Source: SHYR01 sp036013055 (lineage in GTDB: Bacteria > Chloroflexota > Dehalococcoidia > UBA2979). Taken from it: 64,000 nucleotides of DNA. Below, piece by piece: positions 34,512 to 42,592 of the stretch; position 1 is the first letter of the stretch, and each line of letters opens with the position of its first letter. The stretch covers positions 124,001-188,000 of the forward strand of contig DASCQM010000002.1 of assembly GCA_036013055.1 (NCBI GenBank). The letters run 5' to 3'. The notes below the pieces were generated by a model that saw nothing but the letters and a program-made list of their open reading frames with translations, made no database searches and had not been told where the DNA came from. Both the position numbers and the translations under genes were made by a program.

Positions 34512-35753
34512 CTACAGCTCAGCCGTCGTGAGCTTCGCAGCCACCAGCTCCTGGAGCTCTTCTTCGAGGCCGTCGACGGGGATGCCCCGCAGGACGTCGG
34601 CGAAGAAGCCCTGCACCAGCAGCTTCAGGGCAGAACGATAATCCATGCCGCGCGACTGGAGATAGAAGAGCGCGGCCGAATCGACCGGCCCAACCGTCGC
34701 GCCGTGGCCGCAGCGAATCACGTCCGCCGTCAGGATCTCGAGCACCGGGTCGGAGTCGGCCTTCGATTTCGCCGAGAGCAACAGGTTTCGGTTGACCTGG
34801 TTCGCTTCCGCCCCCTTCGCCGTCTCCTCCACGCGCGTGATGCCGTAGTAGATGTTGCGGGACGCACCGGCCAGCGCCGCCTTGATCGCGACGTCCGATG
34901 TCGTGCGCGCGCCCTGGTGGTCCTGCAGCGTCACGAAGTCGAAATGCTGCTCACGGTCGCCAAGCGCGACGCCGCGGATCACGGAATTCGCGCCCTCGCC
35001 CTCGATCAACGCTTCAACCGTGTGCTTCACGATCTGGCCGCCGATCGCCAGCGTGGCGACGGTGACGTCTGCGTCACGTCCGAGCTTGCTGCGGATCGTG
35101 GTGAAGTCCTGCGTTGCAGCGCCCCAGCGCTCGTCGATCAGCAGGCGGACTCGCGAGGCGTCGCGTGCGTTGATCTCGATCACACCGGCGACAAGCAGCG
35201 GTACATCCTCCGACCGCAGCCGCAGCACGATCGTCACCTCGGCCTGTTCGCCGACGTTCACCAGCAGTCGCGGGAAGATCGCCGACGGGGCCGAACCCAC
35301 GCCGCTGACCTCGATCTCGATCGGCTGCTCGCAGACGGCACCCTTCGGGACATCGACGATCGCGCCCGAGCTCCAGAGTGCCGCATTTGCGGCGATGAAC
35401 TTGCCCTCAGTCGCGGGCACGAGCGCGCCGAGATCGCTCTGAACGGTCTCAGGCGACTGATCGACCGCCGTCGCCAGAGTCGATGCGGCGCCGCTCTGCG
35501 ATCCGCTACCGGCGGGCACGTCACCGCTGATCGCGATCGCCGCTTCTGCGGGCGGGAAGGCGGCGAAATCAAGGTCGGTGACGTTCGTGTACTTCCACGG
35601 CCGCAGCGCGGGCGTGGGATTCGAGACTGCAGCGAAGGCCCGCGAGGCCTCCACGCGCCGGTCGCGCAGCCAGTCCGGCTCGCTGCGCGCGGCCGATACC
35701 GCAACGATCGACGCCTCGCCGTAGCCCTCGATGTCCGTCGCGGTACTTGCCAT
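34512..35753 (-). CDS. sufD: Fe-S assembly protein SufD
   Basis: A 413-residue SufB/SufD-family beta-helix protein. The N-terminus has the helical region with PALRPWKYTNVTDLDF; the C-terminal core shows IRCGHGATVGPVDSAALFYLQSRGM with the conserved Cys-Gly-His, the SufD His used at the SufB-SufD interface, and MDYRSALKLLVQGFF. It forms the SufBC2D scaffold. The start lies 3 bases after the sufB stop. Confidence 0.92.
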   Translation of the reverse strand: MASTATDIEGYGEASIVAVSAARSEPDWLRDRRVEASRAFAAVSNPTPALRPWKYTNVTDLDFAAFPPAEAAIAISGDVPAGSGSQSGAASTLATAVDQSPETVQSDLGALVPATEGKFIAANAALWSSGAIVDVPKGAVCEQPIEIEVSGVGSAPSAIFPRLLVNVGEQAEVTIVLRLRSEDVPLLVAGVIEINARDASRVRLLIDERWGAATQDFTTIRSKLGRDADVTVATLAIGGQIVKHTVEALIEGEGANSVIRGVALGDREQHFDFVTLQDHQGARTTSDVAIKAALAGASRNIYYGITRVEETAKGAEANQVNRNLLLSAKSKADSDPVLEILTADVIRCGHGATVGPVDSAALFYLQSRGMDYRSALKLLVQGFFADVLRGIPVDGLEEELQELVAAKLTTAEL

Positions 35754-35756
35754 GCG

Positions 35757-37205
35757 CTAGCCGACCGAGCCTTCCATCTGCAGCTCGATCAGCCGGTTGA
35801 GCTCGATCGCGTACTCCATCGGGAGTTCCTTCACGATCGGTTCCACGAAGCCGTTCACGACCATCTTCGCGGCCTCTTCCTCGGAGATGCCGCGCGACAT
35901 CAAGTAGAAGAGCTGGTCATCGCCGAGCTTCGAGACCGACGCCTCGTGCCCGATGTTCACCGCTTCTTCGTCGACTTCCATCGTCGGATAGGTGTCGGAG
36001 CGCGAGTGCTCGTCGAGCAGCAGCGCGTCGCAGCGCACGGTCGATGAGGACTGCTTCGCGCCCTCATACACCTTGAGCAGCCCTCGATAGGAGGTGCGGC
36101 CGGCACCACGCGAGACCGACTTCGCGACGACCGCGGAAGAGGTGTTCGGCGCCACGTGCACGACCTTGCCGCCCGTGTCCTGGTACTGGCCGTCGCCGGC
36201 AAACGCGAGCGAGAGGATCTCGCCGTGCGCACCCTCGCCCATCAGGTACACGGACGGGTACTTCATCGTCAGCTTGGAGCCGATGTTGCCATCGACCCAT
36301 TCCATGACCGCGTTCTCGTGGGCGTAGGCACGCTTGGTGACGAGGTTGTAGACGTTGTTCGACCAGTTCTGGATCGTCGTGTAGCGCATGCGTGCGCCCT
36401 TCTTGACGACAATTTCGACCACCGCCGAGTGCAGCGAGTCCGAGCTGTAGATCGGCGCGGTGCAGCCCTCGACGTAGTGCAGGTACGCGTCCTCGTCAAC
36501 GATGATCAGCGTGCGCTCGAACTGCCCCATGCTCTCCGTGTTGATGCGGAAGTACGCCTGCAGCGGAACATCGAGGTGCACCCCCGGCGGCACGTAAATG
36601 AACGAGCCTCCCGACCAGACGGCGGAGTTGAGCGCCGAGAATCGATTGTCCCCGGGCGGGATCAGAGTGCCGAAGTACTCCTTCACGAGCTCCGGATATT
36701 CCGCGAGACCCTGATCCATGCTGAGGAAGATCACGCCCTGCTTCGCAAGGTCCTCACGGATGTTGTGGTAGACGACCTCGGAGTCGTACTGCGCCCCCGC
36801 CCCGGCGAGGAACTGCCGCTCCGCCTCCGGAATGCCGAGCTTGTCGAAGGTGTCCTTGATGTACTCAGGAACGTCTTCCCAGTCGGCGACGTCACCGTCG
36901 GTCGGCTTCACGTAGTAGCGGATGCTGTCGAAGTCGATCGAGCCGAGCAGCTCAGCGTCACCGGCCCACGTCGGATCTTCCTTCTCGTAGAACGTGCGCA
37001 GCGCGTCGAGGCGGAAGTCGAGCATCCACTCCGGCTCGTCTTTCTGCGCCGACATGTCGCGGATCAGTTCCTCGTTCAGCCCCTTCTCGGCCATGTAGAG
37101 CGGCTGCACGTCATCGTGAAAGCCCCACTCGTAGTCGCCGACGACACCCGCGACGGCCGCATCCGGCTTCGCGTTCGGCTTCGCATCCGGAGCCGTCTGG
37201 GTCAT
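35757..37205 (-). CDS. sufB: Fe-S assembly scaffold SufB
   Basis: A 482-residue protein, the expected SufB length. Motifs: GVIFLSMDQGLAEYPELVKEYFG, LHYVEGCTAPIYS with the conserved Cys that receives sulfur, MGEGAHGEILSLAFAGDGQ, and the C-terminal ISEEEAAKMVVNGF. Clusters are assembled on the SufB core with SufD. The ATG overlaps the end of sufC by 4 bases (ATGA). Confidence 0.95.
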   Translation of the reverse strand: MTQTAPDAKPNAKPDAAVAGVVGDYEWGFHDDVQPLYMAEKGLNEELIRDMSAQKDEPEWMLDFRLDALRTFYEKEDPTWAGDAELLGSIDFDSIRYYVKPTDGDVADWEDVPEYIKDTFDKLGIPEAERQFLAGAGAQYDSEVVYHNIREDLAKQGVIFLSMDQGLAEYPELVKEYFGTLIPPGDNRFSALNSAVWSGGSFIYVPPGVHLDVPLQAYFRINTESMGQFERTLIIVDEDAYLHYVEGCTAPIYSSDSLHSAVVEIVVKKGARMRYTTIQNWSNNVYNLVTKRAYAHENAVMEWVDGNIGSKLTMKYPSVYLMGEGAHGEILSLAFAGDGQYQDTGGKVVHVAPNTSSAVVAKSVSRGAGRTSYRGLLKVYEGAKQSSSTVRCDALLLDEHSRSDTYPTMEVDEEAVNIGHEASVSKLGDDQLFYLMSRGISEEEAAKMVVNGFVEPIVKELPMEYAIELNRLIELQMEGSVG

Positions 37206-37981
37206 GAGGAAGCCCCTTCCAGCATGCCGAGCGACTCGAGGATCGGGTCGTAGCCCCCTTCCTCGATGCGGCGTGCGAGATCAGAGTCTCCGCTCTGCAC
37301 GATCTGGCCGTTGACGAGCACGTGAACGAAGTCCGGCTCGATGTAATTCAGGATGCGCTGGTAGTGCGTGATGATCAGGATTCCGATCTCCGGCGTGCGC
37401 AGCGTGTTCACGCCCTCCGCGACGGTGCGCAGCGCGTCGACATCGAGGCCGGAGTCGGTCTCGTCGAGGATCGCGAGGTCGGGCTTGAGCATGCCGAGCT
37501 GGAGAATCTCTGCGCGCTTCTTCTCGCCGCCGGAGAAGCCATCGTTCACGTAACGGCGGGCGAACTCCTCGTCCATCCTCAGCATTTCCAGCGTCGATCG
37601 CAGTTCCTGCAGGAACTCGCGCGCCGGCACATCCTCGCCGCGTCGCGCCTTCAGCGCCTCGCGCAGGAAGTTGACCATCGTCACGCCCGGCAGCGAGGTC
37701 GGGTACTGGAACGAGAGGAACATCCCCATCTGCGCGCGCTTGTCGGGCGGCAGCACGGTCACGTCCTCGCCTTTGAAAATCACCTCTCCGCCGTCGACGA
37801 TGTACTCCGGGCTGCCGGCGATCGTGCTTGCGAGCGTGCTCTTGCCTGAGCCGTTCGGCCCCATCAGCGCATGCACCTCGCCCGGTCCGATCTTCAGATC
37901 GACGCCGCGCACAATCTGTGTCTCCCGCTGCGCCGCGATGCTGACCTTCAGATCACGTAGCTCAAGAATCGGGTCGCTCAC
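37202..37981 (-). CDS. sufC: Fe-S assembly ATPase SufC
   Basis: A 259-residue ABC-type ATPase. Walker A GPNGSGKST (41-49), signature FSGGEKKRAEILQ and Walker B DLAILDETDSGLD are present; the DETDSGLD form is typical of SufC. It drives conformational change in SufBCD. It is first after the regulator; the gap to sufR is 28 bases, so all are probably one transcript. Confidence 0.95.
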   Translation of the reverse strand: MSDPILELRDLKVSIAAQRETQIVRGVDLKIGPGEVHALMGPNGSGKSTLASTIAGSPEYIVDGGEVIFKGEDVTVLPPDKRAQMGMFLSFQYPTSLPGVTMVNFLREALKARRGEDVPAREFLQELRSTLEMLRMDEEFARRYVNDGFSGGEKKRAEILQLGMLKPDLAILDETDSGLDVDALRTVAEGVNTLRTPEIGILIITHYQRILNYIEPDFVHVLVNGQIVQSGDSDLARRIEEGGYDPILESLGMLEGASS

Positions 37982-38009
37982 CGGCGGACCTCTCCCTCGT
38001 TATTTCGCG

Positions 38010-38645
38010 TCATTTCGAAACGACGTACTCGCAGCACGCCGCGCCATCGACAATGGTTGTGACCTGAGAGACCGGCGCATCGAGCAGTAGCTCAATCGCG
38101 CGACGATCCGCCATGCAGGCCATGTGCTCCCCCTCCGCTACCGACCGGTAGGGACAGCCGACGTTGCGAAGCCGGAACTCCGCAGTGTCCTCACTAGAAT
38201 CGTTCAGAATCCCCTCCTCGCGGAGGGCATCAGTTACCTGCTTCACGCGCTCGCCAAGGTCGCCACTGCGCACCCGCGGCGCGTATTCGCCCGCGATCTC
38301 CTCCGCCACCGCCTCGAAGACCTGCTCAAGCACGACGACGCCGGGGCGTCCCTCCACGGATTCCTGCGGCAGCCCCGCGAGGGCCGGGAAGAGCCGATCG
38401 AGCAATCGCGAGTAGTTGGCGTGCGAGGATCGCTCCTCGCCGGCTTCGCTCAGTGAGTAGTGCATTGCGGGTCGGCCGCGAGTCTGGCGCTCTAGTGTGG
38501 CCTCAAGCAGCCCCTCGCCGACCATGATGTCGAGATGGCGACGAATCGCGCCATGGCTGACGCCAATCGCGCTCGCGAGTGCGGAAACCGGGAGTGAACC
38601 CTGCTCCTGGAGCAGACTCACCACCTGGTCGCGTGTACGTTCCAT
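38010..38645 (-). CDS. sufR: SufR-like Fe-S-sensing transcriptional regulator
   Basis: A 211-residue protein with an N-terminal DeoR/ArsR-type winged helix (TRDQVVSLLQEQGSLPVSAL, AIGVSHGAIRRHLDIMVGEGLL, RQTRGRPAMHYSLSEAG) and a C-terminal cysteine domain. The first ligand pair keeps the SufR spacing Cys-x12-Cys (GCPYRSVAEGEHMAC); the terminal pair is CC (GAACCEYVV), and the third cyanobacterial position is absent. It probably senses an Fe-S cluster and represses the operon it heads. Position at the promoter end of sufCBD and the cysteine motif both support this. Confidence 0.88.
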   Translation of the reverse strand: MERTRDQVVSLLQEQGSLPVSALASAIGVSHGAIRRHLDIMVGEGLLEATLERQTRGRPAMHYSLSEAGEERSSHANYSRLLDRLFPALAGLPQESVEGRPGVVVLEQVFEAVAEEIAGEYAPRVRSGDLGERVKQVTDALREEGILNDSSEDTAEFRLRNVGCPYRSVAEGEHMACMADRRAIELLLDAPVSQVTTIVDGAACCEYVVSK

Positions 38646-38671
38646 GAACCCCGCCGTTTGTGCCGGATTTC

Positions 38672-38699
38672 ATTATCCAAGCTAGAAGCGCTATGTCAA
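38672..38699 (-). promoter_or_regulatory. Strong sigma-70-type promoter of the suf operon
   Basis: Read leftward: TTGACA, 16 bases, GATAAT, ending 27 bases before the sufR start. It is the closest match to the sigma-70 consensus in the window. Confidence 0.75.
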
Positions 38700-38720
38700 T
38701 ATTAAATCCATTTCATAGTC

Positions 38721-38735
38721 ATTAACTTCTTTAAT
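38721..38735. promoter_or_regulatory. Dyad ATTAA-N5-TTAAT upstream of the suf promoter
   Basis: A 15-bp inverted repeat 22 bp upstream of the -35, within a 50-bp stretch of 26% G+C (38701-38750). It could be a regulator site or an UP element. Confidence 0.45.
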
Positions 38736-38761
38736 TTCTGACATTCGCATCTGACGGCCAG

Positions 38762-38791
38762 TTGAACCCCCCGCCCCGTCACCCGTACGAT
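38762..38791 (+). promoter_or_regulatory. Promoter of the MaoC gene
   Basis: TTGAAC, 18 bases, TACGAT, leaving about 35 bases of leader before the ATG at 38832. It is back to back with the suf promoter. Confidence 0.5.
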
Positions 38792-38831
38792 GCGGCGGCT
38801 CAACTTCGAGCAGCAGTGGCGAGGGTGTGTG

Positions 38832-39251
38832 ATGGCAGACGTTCAGGGGATCGAAGTCGGCACGACGGCCTCGTTCGCGAAGACAGTGACCGCAGAGGAC
38901 ATCGCCGGGTTCACCGCCGTCTCTGGCGACACGAACCCGCTGCACAGCGATGCAGAGTACGCCGCCCGCACGCGCTTCAAGCAGCCGATCGCGCACGGCA
39001 TGCTCGGCGCCGGCCTGATCTCCGCGGCAATCGGCACACAGCTCGCCCCCGACTCGGTCGTGATCTACCTCAGCCAGAGCCTCCGCTTCCGCGCCCCGGT
39101 CAGCATCGGCGACGCGCTCACCGCGACCGTCAACGCGACGGAGGTCGACGAGGAGCGCAGCCGCGTCACCCTTGAGACGACCGTCACGAACCAGGACGGC
39201 ACAGACGTCATCCTCGGCGAGGCACAGGTGATGGTGGAGGCGCTCTCGTAA
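38832..39251 (+). CDS. MaoC-family (R)-specific enoyl-CoA hydratase
   Basis: A 139-residue single hot-dog domain. The catalytic Asp-His motif is SGDTNPLHSDAEYA, followed by KQPIAHGMLGAGLISAAIG. Single-domain MaoC proteins of this size, such as PhaJ, hydrate trans-2-enoyl-CoA to (R)-3-hydroxyacyl-CoA. The ATG at 38832 follows GCGAGGG and begins the conserved region; an earlier in-frame ATG is not needed. FabG/PhaB-like reductase and an acyl-CoA mutase lie downstream, which fits acyl-CoA metabolism. Confidence 0.85.
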   Translation: MADVQGIEVGTTASFAKTVTAEDIAGFTAVSGDTNPLHSDAEYAARTRFKQPIAHGMLGAGLISAAIGTQLAPDSVVIYLSQSLRFRAPVSIGDALTATVNATEVDEERSRVTLETTVTNQDGTDVILGEAQVMVEALS

Positions 39252-39276
39252 CAGCGACTGCCGCGGGCAGTTCGGT

Positions 39277-39282
39277 TACGAT
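39277..39282 (+). promoter_or_regulatory. Possible -10 box TACGAT for the acyl-CoA mutase
   Basis: TACGAT 57 bases before the ATG; no clear -35. Confidence 0.35.
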
Positions 39283-39339
39283 TCAGGGGCGACCGGCACA
39301 TTCCGGTGTCGGGCCACGCATGAGGAATCCAGCGATCCG

Positions 39340-41046
39340 ATGACACAGACCGACAGCGCACGCACGAACGGCACCTCCGGTGACGGCATTCGCGCCGCGA
39401 TGGACGAGTGGGAGCAGGGCGCGCTGGCGCGCGTGCTCGACCGCTACCCGGAGCGACGCCAGAGCTTCGCCACCTCGTCGGCTGAGACGAAGCGCGTCTA
39501 CACGCCGCTCGACGTCCCTGAGCTCGACTACCTGCGCGACATCGGCTTTCCCGGCGACTACCCGTTCACGCGCGGCGTGCAGCCCACGATGTACCGCGGC
39601 CGCCTCTGGTCGTTCCGCCAGTACGCCGGGTTCGGCACCGCCGACGAGACGAACGTCCGCTTCCGCGATCTGCTGGCAAACGGCCAGACCGGCCTCTCCG
39701 CCGCGTTCGACCTGCCCACGCAGACCGGCTACGACTCCGACGACCCGATGGCGCAGGGCGAGGTCGGACAGGTCGGCGTCGCCGTCGACTCGCTCGCCGA
39801 CGTCGAGACGATGTTCAAGGACATCCCGCTCGACAAGATTTCGACGTCGATGACGATCAACGCGCCTGCCGCGATCCTCGTCGCGATGTACATCGTTGCG
39901 GCCGAGAAGCAGGGGCACGAAGCGAGCGTCGTCACCGGCACCGCGCAGAACGACATCCTCAAGGAATACGTCGCGCGCGGAACCTACATCTTCCCGCCCG
40001 AGCCATCAGTGCGGCTCGCGGCCGACCTGATCACCTACTGTGCGACCGAGACACCACGCTTCAACTCGATCTCGGTCTCCGGCTACCACATCCGCGAGGC
40101 CGGCTCGACCGCCGCGCAGGAGATCGCCTTCGCGCTGGCGAACGCCGCCGCCTACCTCGAAGCCTGCAAGGCACGCGGCGCGGACATGGACGATGTCGCC
40201 CCCCGCATCTCGTGGATCTTCAACACGCACAACGACTTCTTCGAGGAGATCGCCAAGTACCGCGCCCTGCGTCGGATGTGGGCGCACATGACGCGCGAGC
40301 GCTTCGGCGCGAAGCAGCCGGCGTCGTGGATGCTCCGCACGCACACGCAGACCGGTGGCTCGACGCTCACCGCGCAGCAGCCGCTGAACAACATCGCCCG
40401 CTCCGCCCTGCAGGCGATGGCCGCCGTGATCGGCGGCGTGCAGTCGATGGCGCTCTCCTGCTACGACGAGGCGCTGGCGCTGCCGACGGAGGAGTCGCAA
40501 CAGATCGCCCTGCGCACGCAGCAAATCATCGCCCACGAGACCGGCGCCGCCGACACGATCGATCCGCTGGCGGGCTCGTACTACGTCGAATGGCTGACGA
40601 ACCAGCTCGAGGAGCAGGCGAACGCGATCATGGACCGCGTCGAGGACATCGGCGGGGCCGTCGCCTCGATCGAGACCGGCTTGATGCAGTCGGAGATCCA
40701 GGAATCATCGGTGCGCCACCAGCACGAGGTCGAGAGCCGCGACCGCACCGTCGTCGGCGTCAACGACTACGTCGACGAGCACGAGCAGGCTCCGTCCGCG
40801 ATCTTCCGCCCGGACGACGCGGGCGCGATGCAGATCGCGCAACTCGAACGCCTCGATCGCACCAAGGCGGAGCGCGACGGCGACGCGGTGCAGGCCGCGC
40901 TCGGTCGGTTGCGCGAAGGTGCGCGCGGCAGCGAGAACCTGATGCCGGCAATCCTCGAAGCCGTGCGTGCCTACGCAACGCTCGGTGAAATGTGCGGCGT
41001 GCTGCGCGAGGAGTGGGGCGAGTACACGCCCGTAACAGTCGTCTAG
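39340..41046 (+). CDS. Acyl-CoA mutase large subunit (methylmalonyl-CoA mutase type)
   Basis: A 568-residue TIM-barrel subunit of a coenzyme B12-dependent carbon-skeleton mutase. PTMYRGRLWSFRQYAGFGTADETN, TGLSAAFDLPTQTGYDSD and LRTHTQTGGSTLTAQQPLNN are conserved. The RQYAGF segment with tyrosine resembles methylmalonyl-CoA mutase more than isobutyryl-CoA mutase. The cobalamin-binding domain is absent, so a separate small subunit is needed; none is encoded next to it. The reaction would be (R)-methylmalonyl-CoA to succinyl-CoA or a related rearrangement. The start ATG has GAGGAA 11 bases upstream. Confidence 0.88.
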   Translation: MTQTDSARTNGTSGDGIRAAMDEWEQGALARVLDRYPERRQSFATSSAETKRVYTPLDVPELDYLRDIGFPGDYPFTRGVQPTMYRGRLWSFRQYAGFGTADETNVRFRDLLANGQTGLSAAFDLPTQTGYDSDDPMAQGEVGQVGVAVDSLADVETMFKDIPLDKISTSMTINAPAAILVAMYIVAAEKQGHEASVVTGTAQNDILKEYVARGTYIFPPEPSVRLAADLITYCATETPRFNSISVSGYHIREAGSTAAQEIAFALANAAAYLEACKARGADMDDVAPRISWIFNTHNDFFEEIAKYRALRRMWAHMTRERFGAKQPASWMLRTHTQTGGSTLTAQQPLNNIARSALQAMAAVIGGVQSMALSCYDEALALPTEESQQIALRTQQIIAHETGAADTIDPLAGSYYVEWLTNQLEEQANAIMDRVEDIGGAVASIETGLMQSEIQESSVRHQHEVESRDRTVVGVNDYVDEHEQAPSAIFRPDDAGAMQIAQLERLDRTKAERDGDAVQAALGRLREGARGSENLMPAILEAVRAYATLGEMCGVLREEWGEYTPVTVV

Positions 41047-41069
41047 CAAGAACGCGTTTAGCAAGAACG
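41044..41069 (+). repeat. Short tandem repeat TAGCAAGAACG overlapping the mutase stop
   Basis: Two 11-bp copies (41044 and 41059) 15 bp apart; the first contains the stop codon. Confidence 0.5.
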
Positions 41070-41072
41070 ATC

Positions 41073-41089
41073 GACCCCGAGCCGGGGTC
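41073..41089. other. Small hairpin GACCCC-GAGCC-GGGGTC between mutase and fabG
   Basis: A 6-bp perfect stem with a 5-base loop, 22 bases before the fabG start. It may be a weak terminator or leader structure. Confidence 0.35.
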
Positions 41090-41111
41090 GCGGATAAGGG
41101 GGAGAGAACCG

Positions 41112-41858
41112 ATGGCGGGTGCTCTGGACGGACAGGTCGCAGTGGTAACCGGCGCGAGCCGAGGAATCGGTCGCGCATGCGCGATCGAGCTGGCGAAGGC
41201 CGGTGCCGACGTGGTCGTGAACTACGTGAACAACAAGGAAGCAGCCGACTCGTGCGCGAAGGCGCTGGAGTCCGAGGGCGTGAAGACGCTGGTCGTGCAG
41301 GCCGATGTCTCGAACGCCGACGAGGCGAAGACGTTGATCGAAGCCGCTGAGGCCGAGTTCGGCAAGGTCGACATCCTCGTCAACAACGCCGGCGTGAACC
41401 GCGATCGCACGATCGCACGCATGTCGACCGAGCAGTGGGACGAGGTGATCTCGACTGATCTCTCATCGATGTTCTACTGCACCAGTGCAGTCGTCGCCGG
41501 GATGCGAGAACGCAACTTCGGCCGCATCATCAACATGTCGTCGATCATCGGCCAGATGGGCAACGTCGGTCAGGCGAACTACGCCGCGGCGAAGGCCGGC
41601 ATGATCGCCTTCACGAAGTCGGCCGCGAAAGAGCTGGCCCGCAACAGCATCACGGTGAACGCGGTCTGCCCGGGGTTCGTTGAGACCGAGATGGTGGCGG
41701 CGCTTGACGAGGAGATTCAGAAGACGCTGATCGCCAACATCCCGCTCGGCCGCTTCGGCACCGCCGAGGAGGTCGCACAGACGGTGCGCTTCCTCTGCAC
41801 GGAGGGTGACTTCTACACCGGCGCGGAGATGAGCCTCAACGGCGGGCAATACATGTAG
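41112..41858 (+). CDS. fabG: 3-oxoacyl-ACP/acetoacetyl-CoA reductase (FabG/PhaB type)
   Basis: A 248-residue short-chain dehydrogenase. Cofactor motif TGASRGIG (13-20), NNAG (91-94), catalytic Ser144, Tyr157 and Lys161 (NYAAAKAGM) are all present; VVVNYVNN after strand 2 favours NADPH. It reduces a 3-ketoacyl thioester. FabG and PhaB cannot be separated by sequence alone; the MaoC and mutase neighbours keep both possible. GGGGAGAG precedes the ATG. A strong terminator hairpin follows. Confidence 0.9.
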   Translation: MAGALDGQVAVVTGASRGIGRACAIELAKAGADVVVNYVNNKEAADSCAKALESEGVKTLVVQADVSNADEAKTLIEAAEAEFGKVDILVNNAGVNRDRTIARMSTEQWDEVISTDLSSMFYCTSAVVAGMRERNFGRIINMSSIIGQMGNVGQANYAAAKAGMIAFTKSAAKELARNSITVNAVCPGFVETEMVAALDEEIQKTLIANIPLGRFGTAEEVAQTVRFLCTEGDFYTGAEMSLNGGQYM

Positions 41859-41885
41859 CTCTCCGCCACGCTGCGAGAGAGAATC

Positions 41886-41909
41886 GAAAGCCGCCTGCGG
41901 GCGGCTTTC
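41886..41909 (+). terminator. Terminator hairpin after fabG
   Basis: GAAAGCCGCC-TGCG-GGCGGCTTTC: a perfect 10-bp stem with a tetraloop. The 3' arm ends in CTTTCG, with no long T run. Confidence 0.75.
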
Positions 41910-41931
41910 GTGCATCCAAGGGAGGGTGGCT

Positions 41932-42513
41932 ATGGCAGACGACATTACACCCGCCCTCGGACGCCGCATCGTCGTCGTTGGCGGTACCGGGAATGGCAAG
42001 AGCACGCTCGCCGAGACTCTGGCGCAGCGGCTTGGGCTGCCGTTCGTCGAACTCGATGAACTCTTCTGGCTGCCGAACTGGGTGATGTCCGACGACGAGA
42101 GTTTCAGCGTGAAGGTCGCAGCGGCAACGTCAGGCGAGAGCTGGGTCGTCGCCGGCAACTACCAACGGATCTCGGTGGACGTGATCTGGCCTCGCGTCGA
42201 CACGATGATCGTGCTGGAGGTCTCGCTCGTGACCCAGCTGCGGCGACTGATCGCCCGCTCGTGGCGTCGATCGCGCAGCAACGAGTTGCTCTGGGGCACA
42301 AACTACGAGCGCCTCTGGAAGCACTTCTTCCACCGCGATTCACTGCTGCTGTTCGCCCTCAGGACGCACCGCAAGACGCGCGATCGATACCGTTCGATGA
42401 TGGCCGACCCCGAGTGGGCGCACATCGACTTCATCCACCTGCGCTCACCGGCCGAGGCCGCCCGCTGGCTTGCGAGCGAAGTGCCAGAAGTCCGTCAGAG
42501 TGAACCTGAGTGA
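41932..42513 (+). CDS. P-loop kinase-like protein (adenylate-kinase/FlaR type)
   Basis: A 193-residue P-loop NTPase. Walker A GGTGNGKS (17-24), LPFVELDELFWLPNW, WVVAGNYQR and a C-terminal IDFIHLRSPAEAARWL match the group often named DNA topology modulation protein FlaR, related to adenylate kinases and shikimate kinases. The substrate is unknown. The ATG at 41932 is chosen over a GTG two codons earlier because GGGAGGG would be too close to that GTG. It is a single gene following the fabG terminator. Confidence 0.78.
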   Translation: MADDITPALGRRIVVVGGTGNGKSTLAETLAQRLGLPFVELDELFWLPNWVMSDDESFSVKVAAATSGESWVVAGNYQRISVDVIWPRVDTMIVLEVSLVTQLRRLIARSWRRSRSNELLWGTNYERLWKHFFHRDSLLLFALRTHRKTRDRYRSMMADPEWAHIDFIHLRSPAEAARWLASEVPEVRQSEPE

Positions 42514-42592
42514 ATAAGCCCGCGCCCTGATACCGTGAACTCCCCGATCCCGGGGCAGCCAAGCCGACCGTTCGAGATGTGGGGACCGCTCG

